Below, piece after piece: positions 23,821 through 33,110 of a stretch of DNA of 64,000 bases. A model generated the notes under the pieces. The model was not told the DNA's origin, ran no database searches, and saw only the letters and a program-made list of their open reading frames with translations. The position numbers and the translations under genes are program-made. Each line of letters begins with the position of its first letter. Within the stretch, counting starts at the first letter, position 1. The DNA is from an uncultured Clostridia bacterium (lineage in GTDB: Bacteria; Bacillota; Clostridia; TANB77; CAG-508). The stretch is from NCBI GenBank assembly GCA_934149005.1, contig CAKPDN010000008.1, positions 1-64,000 on the forward strand, given 5' to 3'.

Positions 23821-24750
23821 TTCAATACTTTTCCTTTCTCTTTTATTTTTTAATTTATACTAACTTCAATTTATATTTATTTTAGCATTCTATATAATTT
23901 TGCTCTACTAATATTTAAAACTGTTGCTATATCTTGCTTTTTAAATTCATATTCATTTGAGATTAAATAAGAAATAAACTTTTTGATTAATAAATTATCT
24001 TTTTGAATTTGTTCCATTTTTGCATTTTCTTGAAATAAAAATTTTTTTAAAACTTTTTCTAAATTAATATCTTCTTTTTCTAAATTAAGAGATTCATACT
24101 TAACTGAATTTAGTAATTTCAAATAATCTTTTTGATTGTTAAAAACAATTTCTAATATTTTTTTATTTATATTTTTTGTTATGTAGTTTTTATATGATGA
24201 AAATCGATATTTTTCTTCTTTGGGAACTATTCCTGCTTTTACTGGATTCATATGTATATATTTTATACATTTTAATAAATATTCTTGATTATAAATTGGC
24301 TTTGAACTAAATCTGTTTCTAAAAACATATCCAACTCTATTTTGCGTTTTATTGTAATATATTGCATATTCTGTGTTGGTTTCTTTCATAAATAAGCTTA
24401 TATTTTGTATATTTTCTGAATATGTTAATAAATGTGCATGATTATCCATTATGCAATATGCTATTATTAAAACTTTATGCTTTTCGCTATATTTTTTCAT
24501 TAATTCGATATATTTATTCTTCTCTTTTTTGCTTTGGAAAATATATTCTTTATTGATACCTTGAACCATATTATGAATATAAGCACTACCTATTAACTTT
24601 CTAGAAATTCTTGGCAATTTACATACCTCCTTAAGATATTTTATAATATTATAGTATATTATTTATGTTAATTCAAGCTTTTTTCATCGCATGTTTCGAC
24701 ATAATTCAACATAATAAATGAGACAAATTAGGACTGTCCCAACTGTCTCA
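23767..24750. mobile_element. Y1-transposase element with 33-bp terminal inverted repeats
   Basis: The left end starts TGAGACAATTGGGACAGTCC at 23767 and the right end is its complement finishing at 24750, differing at one of about 33 positions. Each end also includes an inner TTCGACA motif. The single gene inside encodes a Y1 transposase. The element sits between recD2 and comF and supplies the end of one and the beginning of the other. Related solitary repeats lie at 34580, 53062, 53146 and 54379. Confidence 0.8.
23877..24617 (-). CDS. REP-associated-like Y1 (HUH) transposase
   Basis: 246 residues. HUH motif D-N-H-A-H-L-L near 77-83; catalytic Tyr in the helix L-L-K-C-I-K-Y-I-H-M-N-P-V-K-A-G near 138-153, both typical of Y1_Tnp/RAYT proteins. 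The C-terminal helices end in an HTH (Q-D-I-A-T-V-L-N-I-S-R-A-K-L-Y). It would nick and join single-stranded DNA at the palindromic repeats that flank it. It is single-copy here and accompanied by repeats elsewhere, the RAYT pattern rather than that of IS200. Confidence 0.85.
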   Translation of the reverse strand: MPRISRKLIGSAYIHNMVQGINKEYIFQSKKEKNKYIELMKKYSEKHKVLIIAYCIMDNHAHLLTYSENIQNISLFMKETNTEYAIYYNKTQNRVGYVFRNRFSSKPIYNQEYLLKCIKYIHMNPVKAGIVPKEEKYRFSSYKNYITKNINKKILEIVFNNQKDYLKLLNSVKYESLNLEKEDINLEKVLKKFLFQENAKMEQIQKDNLLIKKFISYLISNEYEFKKQDIATVLNISRAKLYRMLK

Positions 24751-26975
24751 TTTTAAATTCTAATCCTGTATTTCTCTTTTTACTGTCAACATTTTGTATC
24801 ATATAGTTTACAACTCTGTCACTTCCTATTATTATCAATAACTTCTTAGCTCTTGTTATTCCTGTGTATAATAAATTTCTAGTTAATAATATCGGTGCTG
24901 ATTGTGGTGCTAACATTATTACTACATCAAATTCACTTCCGCTGTGCTTTATGTATTGTTATTGCATAACTATGTTCTATTTCTTCTAAGTCTGAATATT
25001 CATACCATGCAATTTTTTCATCATCAAATTGAATTTTTATTACCTTTTCTTTTTCATCGATTTCAAGTATTGTTCCTATTTCTCCATTAAATACTCCCGT
25101 GCCTATTTCGGCTTTTTCAGTTGGTGTTTTCTTTTTTTCTCGTTCCCATGTAATGTCATAATTGTTCTTAACTTGCATTACTCTATCACCTACTCTGTAT
25201 ATAATACCTCCTCTTATTTTTTCTGGCAGTTCTTCAAGATTTGGATTTAAAACGGCTTGTAATGCTTTATTTAGTTCTCTTGTTCCTAATGGTCCTTTTT
25301 TTGTAGGTGTCAATACTTGTATATTTTTGAAAAAATCATAATTCCCAAATTTTTCCAATCTTCCTGTTGATAAGCTTATTACTTCTTGTAACATTTTTTC
25401 TGTTGAATTTTGTTTTATAAAGAAAAAATCCTCTTTTGTGTCTTCTTCTAAGTCTTCATCTTCTTTTTGAATAAATCCTTGTCCATTATTTACTCTGTGT
25501 GCATTTAAAATGATTTTACTTTTTGCTGCTTGTCTAAATATTTTATCTAACATAACAGTATTAATTGTTTCTGAATTTATTAAATCTTTTAGTATACTTC
25601 CTGGTCCAACTGATGCTAATTGGTCTATATCTCCTACTAATACTAATTTTGTCCCTTGATATATACAGTTTAATAAATAATTCATTAAAAACATGTCTAC
25701 CATTGAAAGTTCATCTACTACTATTAAATCTGCATCTATTGGTTCTCCTTTATAGTCACTATGTCTTGAATATATTCCTTCATCATCTAGTTTTCCTATT
25801 CCTAATAATCTATGTAATGTTGATGCTTCTCTTTCTGTTGCTTCTGTCATTTTTTTTGCTGCTCTTCCTGTTGGTGCTGCTAATACTACTTTCTTTTTTC
25901 GTTCTTCATATAAATCGATTATTGTTTTTATAATTGTTGTTTTTCCTGTTCCTGGTCCACCTGTAATTATTGTTACATTATTTTGATTAATTGATTTTAC
26001 CGCTTCTTTTTGTTTTTTTGATAATTCTATGTTTGATCTTGATTCTTCCTTTTTTAATGCATTTTCTATATTCTCTATTTTTTTCATATTAGGTGCATTA
26101 TCTAATCTTATAAGTCTTAAAGCTATTTCTTGCTCTACTTTATAAAAATTTTCTAAATATATCCATTCTGCGTTTTCTCTTTTTTCAATTATAATCTCTT
26201 CTTTTGCTTTTAAACTAATTAAATTATCTTCAATATTTTCTTCAGTAACATCTAATAGTGAAATTACAAATTCAATCAAATTTTCTTTAATTACACAGGA
26301 ATGTCCATTGTATGTAGCTTTTATTAAGGCATATTTTATACCACTTTCAACTCTTTTTTGATTATCATAATTTATTCCTAATTTTAAAGCCATTTGGTCT
26401 ATTTGCTTAAAATCTACTCCTCTGGCTATATCTATTAATATGTATGGATTACTTTCTATTTGTTCTATTGCATTTATCCCTAACAAGTCATAAACTTTTT
26501 TTGCATTTTCTGCTCCTATTCCGAATCTCTCTAAAAATCCAACAATTTGCCATACTTCCCAATTTTCTAAAAAGCTTTCTGACATTTCTTTTGCTTTTGT
26601 TTCTGATATTCCTCTTATTTGTGCAAGTTTTTCTGGTTCAAATTTGAATATATTTATTGTGTCTTCTCCAAATTTTTTTATTATTTTTTTTGCTGTTGCT
26701 TCTCCAATCCCTTTTATACTTCCATTTGCTAAATATCTTTCTAATGCACCTAGTGTTTCTGGCATCATTTTTTCAAAAGTTTCTACCTTAAATTGTCTTC
26801 CATAATCTTTATGTTCCACAAATCTTCCTTCAACTCTTAAAGTATCTCCACTTTTTATAAATGGTAAATATCCTACTATTGTTGTTTCCTCTTCTTCTGT
26901 GTCAAATACTGCTATGGTGTAGCTGTTTACTTCATTTTGATATATTATGTCTATTACTTCTCCTTTGATTTCCAA
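24728..26975 (-). CDS. recD2: RecD2-type helicase, +1 frameshift at CGG
   Basis: ATG 26975. The N-terminal OB-like and helix-hairpin-helix parts (G-I-G-E-A-T-A-K-K-I) precede Walker A T-G-G-P-G-T-G-K-T-T near 335-345, Walker B V-D-E-L-S-M-V and V-G-D-I-D-Q-L. Near the end the plain frame reads T-I-H-K-A-Q-R-K and stops. The conserved motif is H-K-A-Q-G-S-E-F: skipping the C of CGG at 24941-24939 gives exactly that, then Y-T-G-I-T-R-A-K-K-L to a TAA at 24728. Joined length is about 748 residues, normal for RecD2, a 5'-3' helicase in repair. The last seven or so residues come from the repeat of the Y1 element. Confidence 0.85.
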
Positions 26976-27130
26976 TGTATTTCTCCTTTTCTTATTTTGA
27001 TTAGTTTATCATATTTTATACTTGAAATCAATACTCTTTTATTATGTAAATTTGTTTTTTCAAAGCTTTTCTGGTATAATTATATTATGTGAATCTTAAA
27101 TTGTAAATATTATTATCAGGATGACTAAAT

Positions 27131-27577
27131 ATGCAAGAAGAAAGATTAACACAAGAAAAGGCAATTTGGATGTTTGTTAAAAATGCTTATGATAATATGG
27201 ATACAAGTAAATCTTTAGATAATCAAATAGATACCTTTTTATATGATATACATTTTACAAAATCTATTGAAAATCAGTTTGATAATTTTTTGTCTGATGT
27301 CAAACTTCATACAGATGTATGTATGATTAAAAATCTATTTATAGATTGTTTTAAAATTGCTTGCCAGTTACCTAGTGAACATATTACAAATACTCGAATA
27401 GTTCTTAAAGTTGAAAAATTATATCCATCAATAACTAGACATCATATACGGACTATTTTAATTGATGTGTTTCGAGATTGGTTAATATGTTATCCTAAAT
27501 TATATGAAGCTTATCAAAGAATGTCTTTTATGTTTCTTTTGAAAGTATTTGCAAAACATCAAAAGGCAGAGGAATAG
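27131..27577 (+). CDS. Unknown 148-aa protein
   Basis: Helical protein with an internal near-repeat (F-L-Y-D-I-H-F-T-K-S-I-E-N-Q-F-D-N-F-L). Late residues K-L-Y-P-S-I-T-R-H-H-I-R-T-I-L loosely resemble the Spo0A effector domain, not enough to assign. ATG at 27131 is preceded by CAGGATG; an extended -10 (TGGTATAAT) lies about 55 bases upstream. The stop TAG sits in the loop of a perfect terminator. Codon 107 (27449-27451) is CGG in frame, the one case in this window where no frameshift is needed; a shift there would end the protein at about 109 residues. Confidence 0.7.
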   Translation: MQEERLTQEKAIWMFVKNAYDNMDTSKSLDNQIDTFLYDIHFTKSIENQFDNFLSDVKLHTDVCMIKNLFIDCFKIACQLPSEHITNTRIVLKVEKLYPSITRHHIRTILIDVFRDWLICYPKLYEAYQRMSFMFLLKVFAKHQKAEE

Positions 27578-27591
27578 TTCCTCTGCCTTTT
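27561..27591 (+). terminator. Perfect terminator overlapping the stop codon
   Basis: AAAAGGCAGAGGAA, a 3-base loop TAG (the stop codon), and TTCCTCTGCCTTTT. A 14-bp perfect stem. Confidence 0.9.
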
Positions 27592-27600
27592 ATTATATGC

Positions 27601-27954
27601 TTATTGTTTATCAACATTGTCTATTATTTCTTTACATTCTTTCCAGTTTGTTACTTTTAATATATCATAATCTTTTGAAAGTTTTTTTGTGATTTCTATA
27701 GTGTTATCAGTTGATTGCAAATCTGCAACTATTACATTTTTTAAATATTCTTCTTTTCCATATAATATTTTAAATATTATTGAACGTAAAAATCCTTCAA
27801 TTTTATCTTCTTGATTTTTTACTGCTATTATTACATATATTCCATCTGATTTAAATTTGGTGTATGTACTGATATATATCATATTTTTTATAATCTCGAA
27901 TAAACCATAAATGGCTAATGTCCAAAATATTGTGTTTAATACAAATTCTAACAT
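27601..27954 (-). CDS. Small membrane-bound GT2-like protein
   Basis: 117 residues: one membrane helix at 5-30 and a fold fragment reading G-I-Y-V-I-I-A-V-K-N-Q-E, then V-I-V-A-D-L-Q-S-T-D-N-T, like the start of family 2 glycosyltransferases but far too short for catalysis. Similar short proteins are widespread in clostridia. Convergent with the preceding gene. Confidence 0.6.
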   Translation of the reverse strand: MLEFVLNTIFWTLAIYGLFEIIKNMIYISTYTKFKSDGIYVIIAVKNQEDKIEGFLRSIIFKILYGKEEYLKNVIVADLQSTDNTIEITKKLSKDYDILKVTNWKECKEIIDNVDKQ

Positions 27955-28065
27955 CTCTTAGCCTCCTATGTTTTATTATATTCTATTAAAATTTTTATGT
28001 GATTTTTACTCTGAGCAATGTTTTCCATAGCTAAAATATAATCAGCAATTTCTTTTATTAATAAT

Positions 28066-29562
28066 TTAATTATTAATAAATTCTTTAATACTTTGAGTAT
28101 CTTGAATTTCTTCATCTGTTAAGAATATTTCTGATACCATTCCTCTAATTCCACCTCCCATGTTACTCGTATAATACATCTCAATAAATTTTGTATTTTC
28201 TGGGATTAACATACTGGATATTTTATTCTTATTGGAATTAGTACAAATTATACTTGAACTAATTTCATCAAAATTAGAATTTCTATAAATAAATTTAATA
28301 TAACTTTCTGAATTATATACATTCAAATATTTTCCAATACATTCTTCTTCAACAAAAACGTATCCTCCCATATCACCAAGAGCCGAATTAGTACCATCAA
28401 TTCCACTTCTAGCAAATCCTGTTTTAGTAGTTATATCTTTGTCAAATGCATTATAAAGATAATTATAATAAGTATCTTGCCCCCAAGCAATCGTTCTCCA
28501 ACTCCATCTTCCCTGAAAAGTAGCTGAGTTATAAGAAATAGTTTTATCTAATGTTCCAACCATTTTACCGGTTTGTGAATCTTCTTCATAAGAATTTATA
28601 AATCCATTTGGTGTTAAAAGTATTTTGTCTATAGAATTATTAGCTTTTGTAGATACTGTTGTTATTTCTGTTTGATTTTTATTTCCTGCTTTATCATATG
28701 CTACAACATATATATCATAAGATGTATCTTTTGATAATTCCTTATATTTATACTCTTGTTCATTTGATTCATATTTTGTATATGTACCACTTGAAGTTTT
28801 CTTAATATAATACTCATATTTTTCCATTCCACTTTTTACGTTTTCATCTTTTTCTTCGCTATCTTCTACATCAATAGTTATATTAATACTTCTAGTTCCA
28901 ACATTTCCTATATTCACTGTAAAATCTTTTGGTGGTAATTTATCTATTTTATCTATTAATATTTCTTTTGTTGTTTCATTTCCATCTATATCTATTACTT
29001 TGTATTTATATGTTCCATTTACTATATTGGAAAAATCTTTTGCATATTCTTTACTTCCTAAACAATCTACTATTCCACCATCAGGAAATTCTATTGTTCT
29101 AATTCCTTTTGAATTACTTATTTTTACTGTTAATTTTATACTATCTTGATTTGTATATCCTTCTGGTTTTGTTGTATATGTTATTATAGTTTCATTTGCC
29201 TCTCCTATATATACCACTTTAAAGTTTTCATCTACTTTAAATTTATATTTATTATATATTACTTCTACCGGAAAGTTTGTTATATCTTTTACAGTTATTT
29301 TTTCATTATTTAATTTTGTCAATGTTTCCTTTGTTAGTTCTTCGCCTTTTTTCTGTTCTTCTATTTGCAAATTTGTTATCTCTATTTCTAAATTTTCTTT
29401 TGCTTCTGCTATTGCATATTTTTCTTTTGATTGTGTTGTTCTTGCAACTAATCCATTTTCTCCTCCTAATGTTCCTATTGCTATTCCTACTAATATTAAT
29501 AAAATTATTATGGTCACTATAAGGGCTACTAAGGTAATTCCTCTATCTTTTGTTCTTTTCAT
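28066..29562 (-). CDS. Type IV pilin-like FN3 surface protein
   Basis: 498 residues from ATG at 29562 (GAGAGGA upstream). Prepilin-type signal R-G-I-T-L-V-A-L-I-V-T-I-I with cleavage expected after Gly; then a pilin-like helix, Ig/FN3-like modules (Y-D-I-Y-V-V-A-Y-D-K-A-G-N) and a C-terminal beta domain of about 170 residues. It is related in its first half to the protein at 13371-15268 but needs no frameshift. Transcribed divergently from an XRE regulator with palindromes between them. Confidence 0.8.
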   Translation of the reverse strand: MKRTKDRGITLVALIVTIIILLILVGIAIGTLGGENGLVARTTQSKEKYAIAEAKENLEIEITNLQIEEQKKGEELTKETLTKLNNEKITVKDITNFPVEVIYNKYKFKVDENFKVVYIGEANETIITYTTKPEGYTNQDSIKLTVKISNSKGIRTIEFPDGGIVDCLGSKEYAKDFSNIVNGTYKYKVIDIDGNETTKEILIDKIDKLPPKDFTVNIGNVGTRSINITIDVEDSEEKDENVKSGMEKYEYYIKKTSSGTYTKYESNEQEYKYKELSKDTSYDIYVVAYDKAGNKNQTEITTVSTKANNSIDKILLTPNGFINSYEEDSQTGKMVGTLDKTISYNSATFQGRWSWRTIAWGQDTYYNYLYNAFDKDITTKTGFARSGIDGTNSALGDMGGYVFVEEECIGKYLNVYNSESYIKFIYRNSNFDEISSSIICTNSNKNKISSMLIPENTKFIEMYYTSNMGGGIRGMVSEIFLTDEEIQDTQSIKEFINN

Positions 29563-29582
29563 AATTTTCCTCTCATTTCTTT

Positions 29583-29656
29583 TTGTTCTATTGTAGAACA
29601 ATTTTATCATAACAATATTATAAAATCAAGTAAAATGTTCAAAATCAGAACATTTT
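29583..29656. promoter_or_regulatory. Promoter and two GTTC/GAAC operators between pilin-like and XRE genes
   Basis: Palindrome TTGTTCTA-TTG-TAGAACAA at 29583-29601 and AAAATGTTC-N7-GAACATTTT at 29632-29656. Between them is a minus-strand promoter, TTGATT (29629-29624), 17 bases, TAAAAT (29606-29601). Both palindromes share GTTC/GAAC half-sites and flank the promoter, as expected for repression by the adjacent XRE protein. Confidence 0.75.
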
Positions 29657-29683
29657 ATATTTAAGATTATTGGAGGATTTAAT

Positions 29684-29923
29684 ATGAAAAATACTAGTGA
29701 AAATATTACTACTTTTAATATAAGTGGAAAAAATATAAAAAAAATACGTAAAGATAAGAAAATAACTCAAGAAGATTTATGTGCTAGAATGCAAGTTATG
29801 GGATATCAAATTAGTCGTTCAGATATTTCTAAATTAGAAAATGGAAAAAGATTTATATCAGATTTTGAAGTTGTCGGTTTTGCTAATGCACTTAAAGTTA
29901 CAATTTTAGATTTATTTAAATAA
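29684..29923 (+). CDS. XRE-family regulator
   Basis: 79 residues, essentially one HTH domain: I-K-K-I-R-K-D-K-K-I-T-Q-E-D-L-C-A-R-M, then S-R-S-D-I-S-K-L-E-N-G-K-R. TTGGAGG lies before ATG at 29684. It probably represses the divergent pilin-like gene and itself through the palindromes at 29583-29656. Confidence 0.8.
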   Translation: MKNTSENITTFNISGKNIKKIRKDKKITQEDLCARMQVMGYQISRSDISKLENGKRFISDFEVVGFANALKVTILDLFK

Positions 29924-29968
29924 TTTTAACTTCTAATTCAAGTAAGCAAAATTTATAAAATGCTCAAA

Positions 29969-29998
29969 AAAAAATGTCCCTCTTTAGGACATTTTTTT
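29969..29998. terminator. Terminator between XRE gene and rplQ
   Basis: AAAAAATGTCC, 7-base loop, GGACATTTTTTT. It ends both the XRE transcript and the ribosomal superoperon. Confidence 0.88.
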
Positions 29999-29999
29999 A

Positions 30000-30527
30000 T
30001 TATATTAATTGTAATATAGCAACTTCTGCTGCATCTCCTCTTCTAGGACCTGCTTTTATTATACGTGTATATCCACCTACATTTTTACCTGCATATTTAG
30101 GTGCTATTTCGTTAAATAATTTTGCTGGTACATCAATATTGTTACCATCAGCATCTTTTACTTTATTTACTTTTCTCATTATTTTTCTTCTAGCATTTAA
30201 TCTAGTTGGCATATCTTTTTGTCTTTTTTCAGTAGTTTCTTCTTTTACTACTTTTAAGAATTCTTTACCATTTTTGCTTTTTACTAATTCTGTTACTTTA
30301 TTACCTTTTGAATCTAATTTTGCTTTAACAACTTTTACTTCCACTTCTTCAAAATTGTCTTTTTCTTTTATTGCAAGTGATATTAAGCTATCAGCTATTG
30401 ATTTTACTTCTTTAGCTCTTGCAGAAGTTGTTTCGATTTTTCCATGTACTAAAAGGTCTGTTGTTAAGTTTTTTAGTATTGCCATTCTTATATCTGTAGT
30501 TCTACCTAATTTTCTATTTTTAGCCAA
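30000..30527 (-). CDS. rplQ: Ribosomal protein L17, long form
   Basis: About 175 residues; the usual length is 110-130. N-terminus N-R-K-L-G-R-T-T-D and the C-terminal G-G-Y-T-R-I-I-K-A-G-P-R-R-G-D-A-A are typical. The extra 50-60 residues lie in the middle, rich in Lys and Glu. The start is taken as TTG at 30527, with AAGGTG 6 bases before, because it gives the normal N-terminus; GTG at 30536 is possible. Last gene of the superoperon. Confidence 0.92.
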   Translation of the reverse strand: MAKNRKLGRTTDIRMAILKNLTTDLLVHGKIETTSARAKEVKSIADSLISLAIKEKDNFEEVEVKVVKAKLDSKGNKVTELVKSKNGKEFLKVVKEETTEKRQKDMPTRLNARRKIMRKVNKVKDADGNNIDVPAKLFNEIAPKYAGKNVGGYTRIIKAGPRRGDAAEVAILQLI

Positions 30528-30581
30528 TTTTTTCACCTTACCCTTCTATTAATTCTTTGTGTTCAAATTATTATAAATTTA

Positions 30582-31529
30582 TTACTCTTCTTCTTGTGCA
30601 AAGTCTAATCCTAATGAATGTAACTTAGCTGTTACTTCATCAAAAGATTTTTTGCCTAAATTTCTAACTTTCATCATTTCTGTTTCAGATTTGCTTATTA
30701 AGTCTTCTACTGTTGATATATTTGCTCTTTTTAAGCAATTGTATGATCTAACTGATAGTTCTAATTCTTCAATTGACATTTCTAAAACTCTTTCTTTTTT
30801 AGACTCTTCTTTTTCAACCATTACTTGTGTATTTTTAGTCGCTTCTGATAAGTCTATAAATAAGTCTAAATGTCCTGTCATAACTTTTGCTGCTAAACTT
30901 AAAGCTTCATGTGCTTTTAAACTTCCATCTGTCCATACTTCTATAGTTAATTTGTCATAGTCAACCATTTGACCAACTCTAGTATTTTCTACTTGATAAT
31001 TTACTTTTTTAACTGGTGTGTAAATTGAATCAATTGGAAGTACTGATATGTCTTGATTTGGTTTTTTATTTTTTTCAGATGAATTATATCCTCTTCCTTT
31101 ATCAGCTGTCATTTCCATTATAAGGTTTCCACCTTCTGAAACTGTTGCTATATGTAAGTCTGGATTTAATATTTCTACTGTTCCATCTGTTTCAATATCT
31201 GCTGCTGTAACTTCTCCTTCACCTTTAAAGTTTATTCTTAATACTTTTTCTTCATTTCCATCAAACTTTAATCTTACATTTTTTAAATTTACTATTACTT
31301 CTGGTACATCTTCTACTACATTTGGTATTGTAGAAAATTCATGTAATACACCTTCTATTTTTACACTTGTTATAGCACATCCTGGAAGTGATGAAAGTAA
31401 TATTCTTCTTAGTGAATTTCCTATAGTTACACCATATCCTCTTTCTAATGGTTCACAAACAAATTTTGCATAATTATTTTTTTCATCAATTTCTAGACAT
31501 TCAATATTTGGCTTTTCAAATTCTATCAT
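30582..31529 (-). CDS. rpoA: RNA polymerase alpha subunit
   Basis: 315 residues. N-terminal dimerisation domain (E-P-L-E-R-G-Y-G-V-T-I-G-N-S-L-R-R-I-L-L) and C-terminal alphaCTD (L-S-V-R-S-Y-N-C-L-K-R-A, then R-N-L-G-K-K-S). It scaffolds polymerase assembly and contacts UP elements and regulators. Standard place between rpsD and rplQ. Confidence 0.98.
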   Translation of the reverse strand: MIEFEKPNIECLEIDEKNNYAKFVCEPLERGYGVTIGNSLRRILLSSLPGCAITSVKIEGVLHEFSTIPNVVEDVPEVIVNLKNVRLKFDGNEEKVLRINFKGEGEVTAADIETDGTVEILNPDLHIATVSEGGNLIMEMTADKGRGYNSSEKNKKPNQDISVLPIDSIYTPVKKVNYQVENTRVGQMVDYDKLTIEVWTDGSLKAHEALSLAAKVMTGHLDLFIDLSEATKNTQVMVEKEESKKERVLEMSIEELELSVRSYNCLKRANISTVEDLISKSETEMMKVRNLGKKSFDEVTAKLHSLGLDFAQEEE

Positions 31530-31578
31530 TTTTACCTCCTAAATTGAGAATACTCTCAAACTATTTAATTAAAAACTA

Positions 31579-32205
31579 TTATTTTGAGTAAAGCTCTACT
31601 ATTAAATGTTCTTCTATTGGAAGATCTATATCTTCTCTAGCTGATAATCTGATTACTTTACCGCTTAGATTTTCATTATTTCTTTCTAACCAAGCTGGAA
31701 CTGGTCTAGCTGAATTTTCTTCTATATTATTTTTTAATGTAGAGTTATCTTTTTTATTTTCTCTAACTGTAATTACATCTCCTGCTTTTACTAGATAAGA
31801 TGGTATATCTACTTTTTTACCATTTACTTCAAATTGTCCATGATTTACAAATTGTCTAGCTTGTGCTCTTGATGTTCCAAATCCTAATCTATATACTACA
31901 TTATCTAATCTACTTTCTAATATTTGTAATAGATTTTCACCTGTTACACCTTTTTTATTTGAAGCCATTTCAAAATATTTTCTAAATTGTTTTTCTCCAA
32001 TTCCATAATATGCTTTTGTTTTTTGTTTTTCTCTTAATTGAGTACCGTATTCAGAAAGTTTTGCTCTTTTTTGACCATGTTGTCCTGGTGCATAGTTTCT
32101 TCTTGATATACTACATTTATCTGTATAACATCTATCACCTTTTAAGAACAATTTTTGTCCTTCTCTACGGCATCTACGACATTGTTCATCTTTATATCTT
32201 GCCAT
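31579..32205 (-). CDS. rpsD: Ribosomal protein S4
   Basis: 208 residues. The N-terminal Cys set (C-R-R-C-R-R-E, C-Y-T-D-K-C) indicates the zinc-binding form, and the S4 domain is R-L-D-N-V-V-Y-R-L-G-F. It nucleates 30S assembly and usually represses its own operon. It lies in the alpha operon after rpsK. Confidence 0.97.
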   Translation of the reverse strand: MARYKDEQCRRCRREGQKLFLKGDRCYTDKCSISRRNYAPGQHGQKRAKLSEYGTQLREKQKTKAYYGIGEKQFRKYFEMASNKKGVTGENLLQILESRLDNVVYRLGFGTSRAQARQFVNHGQFEVNGKKVDIPSYLVKAGDVITVRENKKDNSTLKNNIEENSARPVPAWLERNNENLSGKVIRLSAREDIDLPIEEHLIVELYSK

Positions 32206-32243
32206 TGTTTTTCTCCCTTCTAAAATTTGTTGTTAGATTTATT

Positions 32244-32642
32244 TTATACTCTTCTTCTTTTTGGTGGTCTACATCCGTTATGTGGTATTGGTGTTACATC
32301 TTTTATTGCACTTATTTCTAATCCTGCTGTTTGAAGAGCTCTTATTGCTGCTTCTCTTCCAGCTCCTGGTCCTTTAACAAATACTTCTACTGATTTTAAT
32401 CCATGTTCCATAGCTGCTTTTGCTGCTGTCTCAGCAACTTGTCCTGCAGCAAATGGTGTACTTTTTCTTGAACCTTTGAATCCTAGTTCTCCAGCACTTC
32501 CCCATGAAATTGCATTTCCTTGTGTATCTGTTATTGTAACTATTGTATTGTTGAAACTAGAATGAATATGTGCTGCTCCTTTTTCTATGTTTTTTCTATT
32601 TCTTCTAGCTACTGGTTTTCTTGTTGTTTTATTATTTGCCAT
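32244..32642 (-). CDS. rpsK: Ribosomal protein S11
   Basis: 132 residues: A-H-I-H-S-S-F-N-N-T-I-V-T-I-T-D, V-K-G-P-G-A-G-R-E-A-A, and the C-terminal N-G-C-R-P-P-K-R-R. It lines the 30S platform at the E site. GGAGGG lies upstream of ATG 32642. Confidence 0.98.
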   Translation of the reverse strand: MANNKTTRKPVARRNRKNIEKGAAHIHSSFNNTIVTITDTQGNAISWGSAGELGFKGSRKSTPFAAGQVAETAAKAAMEHGLKSVEVFVKGPGAGREAAIRALQTAGLEISAIKDVTPIPHNGCRPPKRRRV

Positions 32643-32723
32643 TTTCTAAAATTCCCTCCTTCATTTAAGTGAACTTTTTTTAAATTCTTCTATATCATTA
32701 AATTTGATTATAATCGATTTCTA

Positions 32724-33092
32724 TTATTTTTTGCTTTTGCTAACTAATTTTCTAGGACCTTTTCTTGTTCTAGCATTAGTTTTTGTTCTTTGTCCTCTTA
32801 CAGGTAATCCTTTTCTATGTCTTAACCCTCTGTAGCATCCTATTTCTGTAAGTCTTTTTATGTTTAAAGCAACTTCTCTTCTTAAATCTCCTTCAACTGT
32901 ATATGATTCATCAATAACCTTTCTTATATCATTAACTTCATCATCAGTTAAGTCTTTAACTCTAGTATCTGGATTAATACCAGCTTTTGCTAGAATTTTT
33001 TGAGAGCTTGTTAATCCTATTCCATAAATATATGTAAGTCCTACTTCTACTCTTTTTTCTTTAGGTAGATCTACTCCTGCTATACGAGCCAT
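32724..33092 (-). CDS. rpsM: Ribosomal protein S13
   Basis: 122 residues from ATG 33092, which follows GGAGGTG; an upstream TTG lies inside that site. M-A-R-I-A-G-V-D-L-P, Y-G-I-G, and C-terminal R-G-Q-R-T-K-T-N-A-R-T-R-K-G are diagnostic. It bridges the 30S head to the 50S. Confidence 0.97.
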   Translation of the reverse strand: MARIAGVDLPKEKRVEVGLTYIYGIGLTSSQKILAKAGINPDTRVKDLTDDEVNDIRKVIDESYTVEGDLRREVALNIKRLTEIGCYRGLRHRKGLPVRGQRTKTNARTRKGPRKLVSKSKK

Positions 33093-33110
33093 ATTATTTT
33101 GCACCTCCAA

